Assembly (NCBI GenBank): GCA_017472105.1
Contig: JAFUQY010000202.1
Location: 1-7,653 of the forward strand
Direction: 5' to 3'
Source of the DNA: Clostridia bacterium
GTDB lineage: Bacteria; Bacillota_A; Clostridia; Oscillospirales; CAG-272
DNA length: 7,653 nt
The stretch's first letter is position 1; each line of letters begins with the position of its first letter. The translations under genes were made by a program, and so were the position numbers. Below, in pieces: positions 5,563 through 7,653 of this stretch. The notes under the pieces were generated by a model. It saw only the letters and a list, made by a program, of their open reading frames with translations, did not search any database and was not told the origin of the DNA.

Positions 5563-6222
5563 TCACCGCAGAATTCCGTTTTCCATCCGTTTCCGGATCG
5601 GAGCTGCGGCGGCAATTTTTTCGTCATGCGTCACCATGATGCAGGTCTGTTTCAGCTCCTTCTGCATTTTCACGATCAGCCCGAGCAGGTTGTCCGCAGA
5701 TGCGCGGTCAAGACTTCCCGTAGGTTCATCCGCAAGAAGCAGACGCGGACGGCAGATCAGGGCGCGCGCCACGGCAACCCTCTGCTGTTCACCGCCGGAC
5801 ATTGCGGACGGAAAATGATTCAGCCGATGTGCAATTCCGAGCATTTCGCACAGTTCATCGAAATAGAATCGTGAAAAGCTCTTTCCCGAAATCAGGCACG
5901 GCAGACGAATATTTTCCGCCGCAGTCAGTGTCGGGAGCAGGGAAAAATTCTGGAACACAAACCCGATTTTCTGCGCGCGGATATCCGACAGCCGGTCGTC
6001 CGCCGCATCGTACATACTCTCACCGTCGAGATATACCTTGCCGCCGTCGGGTGTGTCGATCCCGCCGAGAAGCCCGAGCAGAGTCGATTTTCCGCACCCG
6101 GACGATCCGGTAATGGTAATGAAATCCCCTTCGTTCACGGTCAGATTGCACCCGTCCACCGCGCGGATGGTGTCGTCACCCTGTACATATACTCTTGTCA
6201 GGTCTTTCGCTTCAAGAATCAT
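5563..6222 (-). CDS. ABC transporter ATP-binding protein (MacB/LolD/BceA type)
   Basis: A 219-residue ABC ATPase, the usual length for this family. It has Walker [10 protein letters not shown] (39-47), the Q-loop Gln at 91 ([15 protein letters not shown]), a signature motif MSGGEQQR (141-148), Walker B LLLADEP (161-167), the D-loop GSLD (169-172) and the H-loop His199. All catalytic residues are present, so it should hydrolyse ATP at the inner face of the membrane to drive the partner permease. The [14 protein letters not shown] stretch is typical of the subfamily that partners with FtsX/MacB-type permeases. The ATG at 6222 overlaps the permease stop codon (ATGA), with AAGGAG lying inside the permease's last codons, so the two are translationally coupled. 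Substrate unknown: antimicrobial peptides, lipids or lipoproteins, or cell-wall enzyme control are all possible for the superfamily. Confidence 0.96.
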   Translation of the reverse strand: MILEAKDLTRVYVQGDDTIRAVDGCNLTVNEGDFITITGSSGCGKSTLLGLLGGIDTPDGGKVYLDGESMYDAADDRLSDIRAQKIGFVFQNFSLLPTLTAAENIRLPCLISGKSFSRFYFDELCEMLGIAHRLNHFPSAMSGGEQQRVAVARALICRPRLLLADEPTGSLDRASADNLLGLIVKMQKELKQTCIMVTHDEKIAAAAPIRKRMENGILR

Positions 6223-7637
6223 TGAAAATCTCCTTTCACAGCAGTGGCATGGTCAAGAATCTGTGCGGTCATTTTCCGTGAGGAACGGATCTGGAGGAAC
6301 ACATTTCCGCCAAGGAAAATCAGGCACACCAGAAGGATCGAGAAAATATCCAGTCCGCCGCCGCTGTCCGCCATCATGCCGAAAATCCCGACGACCCCCA
6401 GCAGAATGGAAATCAGTGCGCCGAACGCGTAATCCGCCACCGTCTCCGGAATCACCGCTCTCATAACATCCTCCGCTCTCGCACCGATGGCATGAAGCAG
6501 GGACAATTCACGCTTCCGTCCGATCAGTCTCGCTTTCAGCATCGCAAAGGATGTGATGTAGCCGACAAGGAACAGAATCACGGCTTCGGTCAGAAAGAAA
6601 AGTCGGTACCATCGCGCAATCCGGTTGTTCTCGGCACGGGAGGCGGCGGAATCACGGAAATGCACATCGTATTGATCGGCATATTCCGTCAGTTTTTCTT
6701 TCAGCTTCACCGGATCCGCGTCATCCTCCGTGTAGATGTGAATATACGCATATCCTTCGGTATCGCTGAATACTTGATAGTCCCTCGCGTCAGCATGGGC
6801 AACACCTTTGATGCGGTCGATTTCGGCAACCATCTGCTCGGAGAACAGGGTCTTATAATCGCTTTCAAGTGAATATGCAAATGTACTGCGGTTTGTCTTC
6901 ACCGTAGTTGCGCCGATGAGGAAAATCACCGGGAGCACCAGCAGGAACGCAGTCACGGCATTGTACTTCACACTCCGCCTGAGCGAGCGTCTGACATACA
7001 GTTTTCCGTAGTCGCCGAGATCCCCGTCCTCCGGGAGATATCCGCGGTCATTCTCGGCATCCGGTGACCGGTTTGCGGAACGGAGCATGGCGGTGATGCT
7101 TTTTTCACGTGCATAACCGGTCAGAACACCGCCCGTCAGTACGGCAATCATACCGCCGAGAACCATCCCAACGTTGAGAACGGGAATTTTGTACACCAGC
7201 GGCACGAAATTTGTGATGCTCATGTCCCCGGCAGTACAGACGTCAACCAGAACATGTATAACCGCAAATGCCGCCGGAACTGCAATCACAGCCGCAAGTA
7301 CGATGCAGATTCCGCCCGTGAGCACCCGCATCCTACGGATATCACGCCGTTTCATGCCGAGTGCGCGCAGAGTTCCCGCTTCACCGGGCCTGCTTTCGCT
7401 GTACAGGGCGAAAAACGTCTTCGCCGCTGCAAATCCGATCAGTCCGAACGCCACATACAGGATCAGATTGGACGCCGAGAACATATACCCGACGGGATCT
7501 ACGGCGTTGAGGCATTCCTGAAATGTAACAATGGATACAAGAGAAAATATCAGTCCCGCCGAAATGAGCGCAAACGGCAGCAGTGTCCGCCACCGGAACC
7601 GGAATTCACGCCATGTGAGAAACATAAGCAGTTTCAT
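6219..7637 (-). CDS. FtsX/MacB-like ABC transporter permease
   Basis: A complete 472-residue membrane protein with about eight hydrophobic segments: roughly 18-39, 56-79, 107-132, 152-174, 227-246, 346-367, 403-423 and 429-450. It looks like two FtsX-type units. The first unit has only a short loop after its first segment and a cytoplasmic ESRPGEAGTLRALGMKRRDI stretch (81-100). The second has an outer domain of about 100 residues (247-345, including a VAEIDRIKGVA stretch typical of MacB-like periplasmic-type domains) and a matching RKRELSLLHAIGARAEDVMR stretch (374-393). The charged RALG/HAIG segments are the usual contact with the ATPase. In a Gram-positive cell the outer domain would face the wall. 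The ATG at 7637 has a GGAGGA site just upstream. The promoter lies beyond the right edge. Substrate is unknown. Confidence 0.92.
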   Translation of the reverse strand: MKLLMFLTWREFRFRWRTLLPFALISAGLIFSLVSIVTFQECLNAVDPVGYMFSASNLILYVAFGLIGFAAAKTFFALYSESRPGEAGTLRALGMKRRDIRRMRVLTGGICIVLAAVIAVPAAFAVIHVLVDVCTAGDMSITNFVPLVYKIPVLNVGMVLGGMIAVLTGGVLTGYAREKSITAMLRSANRSPDAENDRGYLPEDGDLGDYGKLYVRRSLRRSVKYNAVTAFLLVLPVIFLIGATTVKTNRSTFAYSLESDYKTLFSEQMVAEIDRIKGVAHADARDYQVFSDTEGYAYIHIYTEDDADPVKLKEKLTEYADQYDVHFRDSAASRAENNRIARWYRLFFLTEAVILFLVGYITSFAMLKARLIGRKRELSLLHAIGARAEDVMRAVIPETVADYAFGALISILLGVVGIFGMMADSGGGLDIFSILLVCLIFLGGNVFLQIRSSRKMTAQILDHATAVKGDFQ

Positions 7638-7653
7638 ACAGTCCTCCTCCGGA

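Noticed and set aside
1..7653. CRISPR arrays, transposons, tRNA or rRNA genes, phage genes
   Set aside because: I found no regularly spaced repeats, transposase motifs, cloverleaf-type sequences, rRNA stretches or phage proteins in the window.

Overview
The window looks like a chromosomal fragment of a Gram-positive anaerobe of the class Clostridia (Bacillota), perhaps an Oscillospirales-type gut or rumen lineage. This is inferred from strong AGGAGG-type ribosome binding sites, consensus housekeeping-sigma promoters, roughly mid-50s GC, hisS and aspS lying together, and a cysteine-rich insertion domain in HisRS. The species cannot be named from the sequence.

Layout. On the minus strand, reading right to left from 4771, there is a clear promoter followed by hisS, a two-domain gene (MazG-like NTP pyrophosphatase fused to a HAD-like domain), aspS, an intrinsic terminator, and a 76-residue unknown helical protein. 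Left of this, also on the minus strand, an alpha/beta-hydrolase/esterase gene starts from its own consensus promoter and runs off the left edge. On the plus strand an XRE-type regulator (4988-5521) is transcribed away from hisS from its own promoter. It ends at a bidirectional terminator shared with a convergent two-gene ABC transporter operon, an FtsX/MacB-type permease followed by its ATPase, joined by an ATGA overlap.

How the parts work together. hisS and aspS are tRNA-charging housekeeping genes. The fused gene between them probably hydrolyses non-canonical or excess nucleoside triphosphates through its N-terminal domain. Its HAD half has lost several catalytic positions and may be non-catalytic. 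The hisS leader is too short to hold a T-box, so that common Firmicute control is absent here. The ABC pair would form a membrane complex of the MacB/LolCDE/BceAB superfamily with unknown substrate. The regulator beside it is convergent, so a regulatory link is only a possibility.

I see no mobile element, phage gene, CRISPR array, tRNA or rRNA. No complete novel system is evident. The points most worth a second look are the degenerate HAD fusion, the terminator that cuts the small unknown gene off from aspS, and the palindromes around the esterase and regulator promoters.
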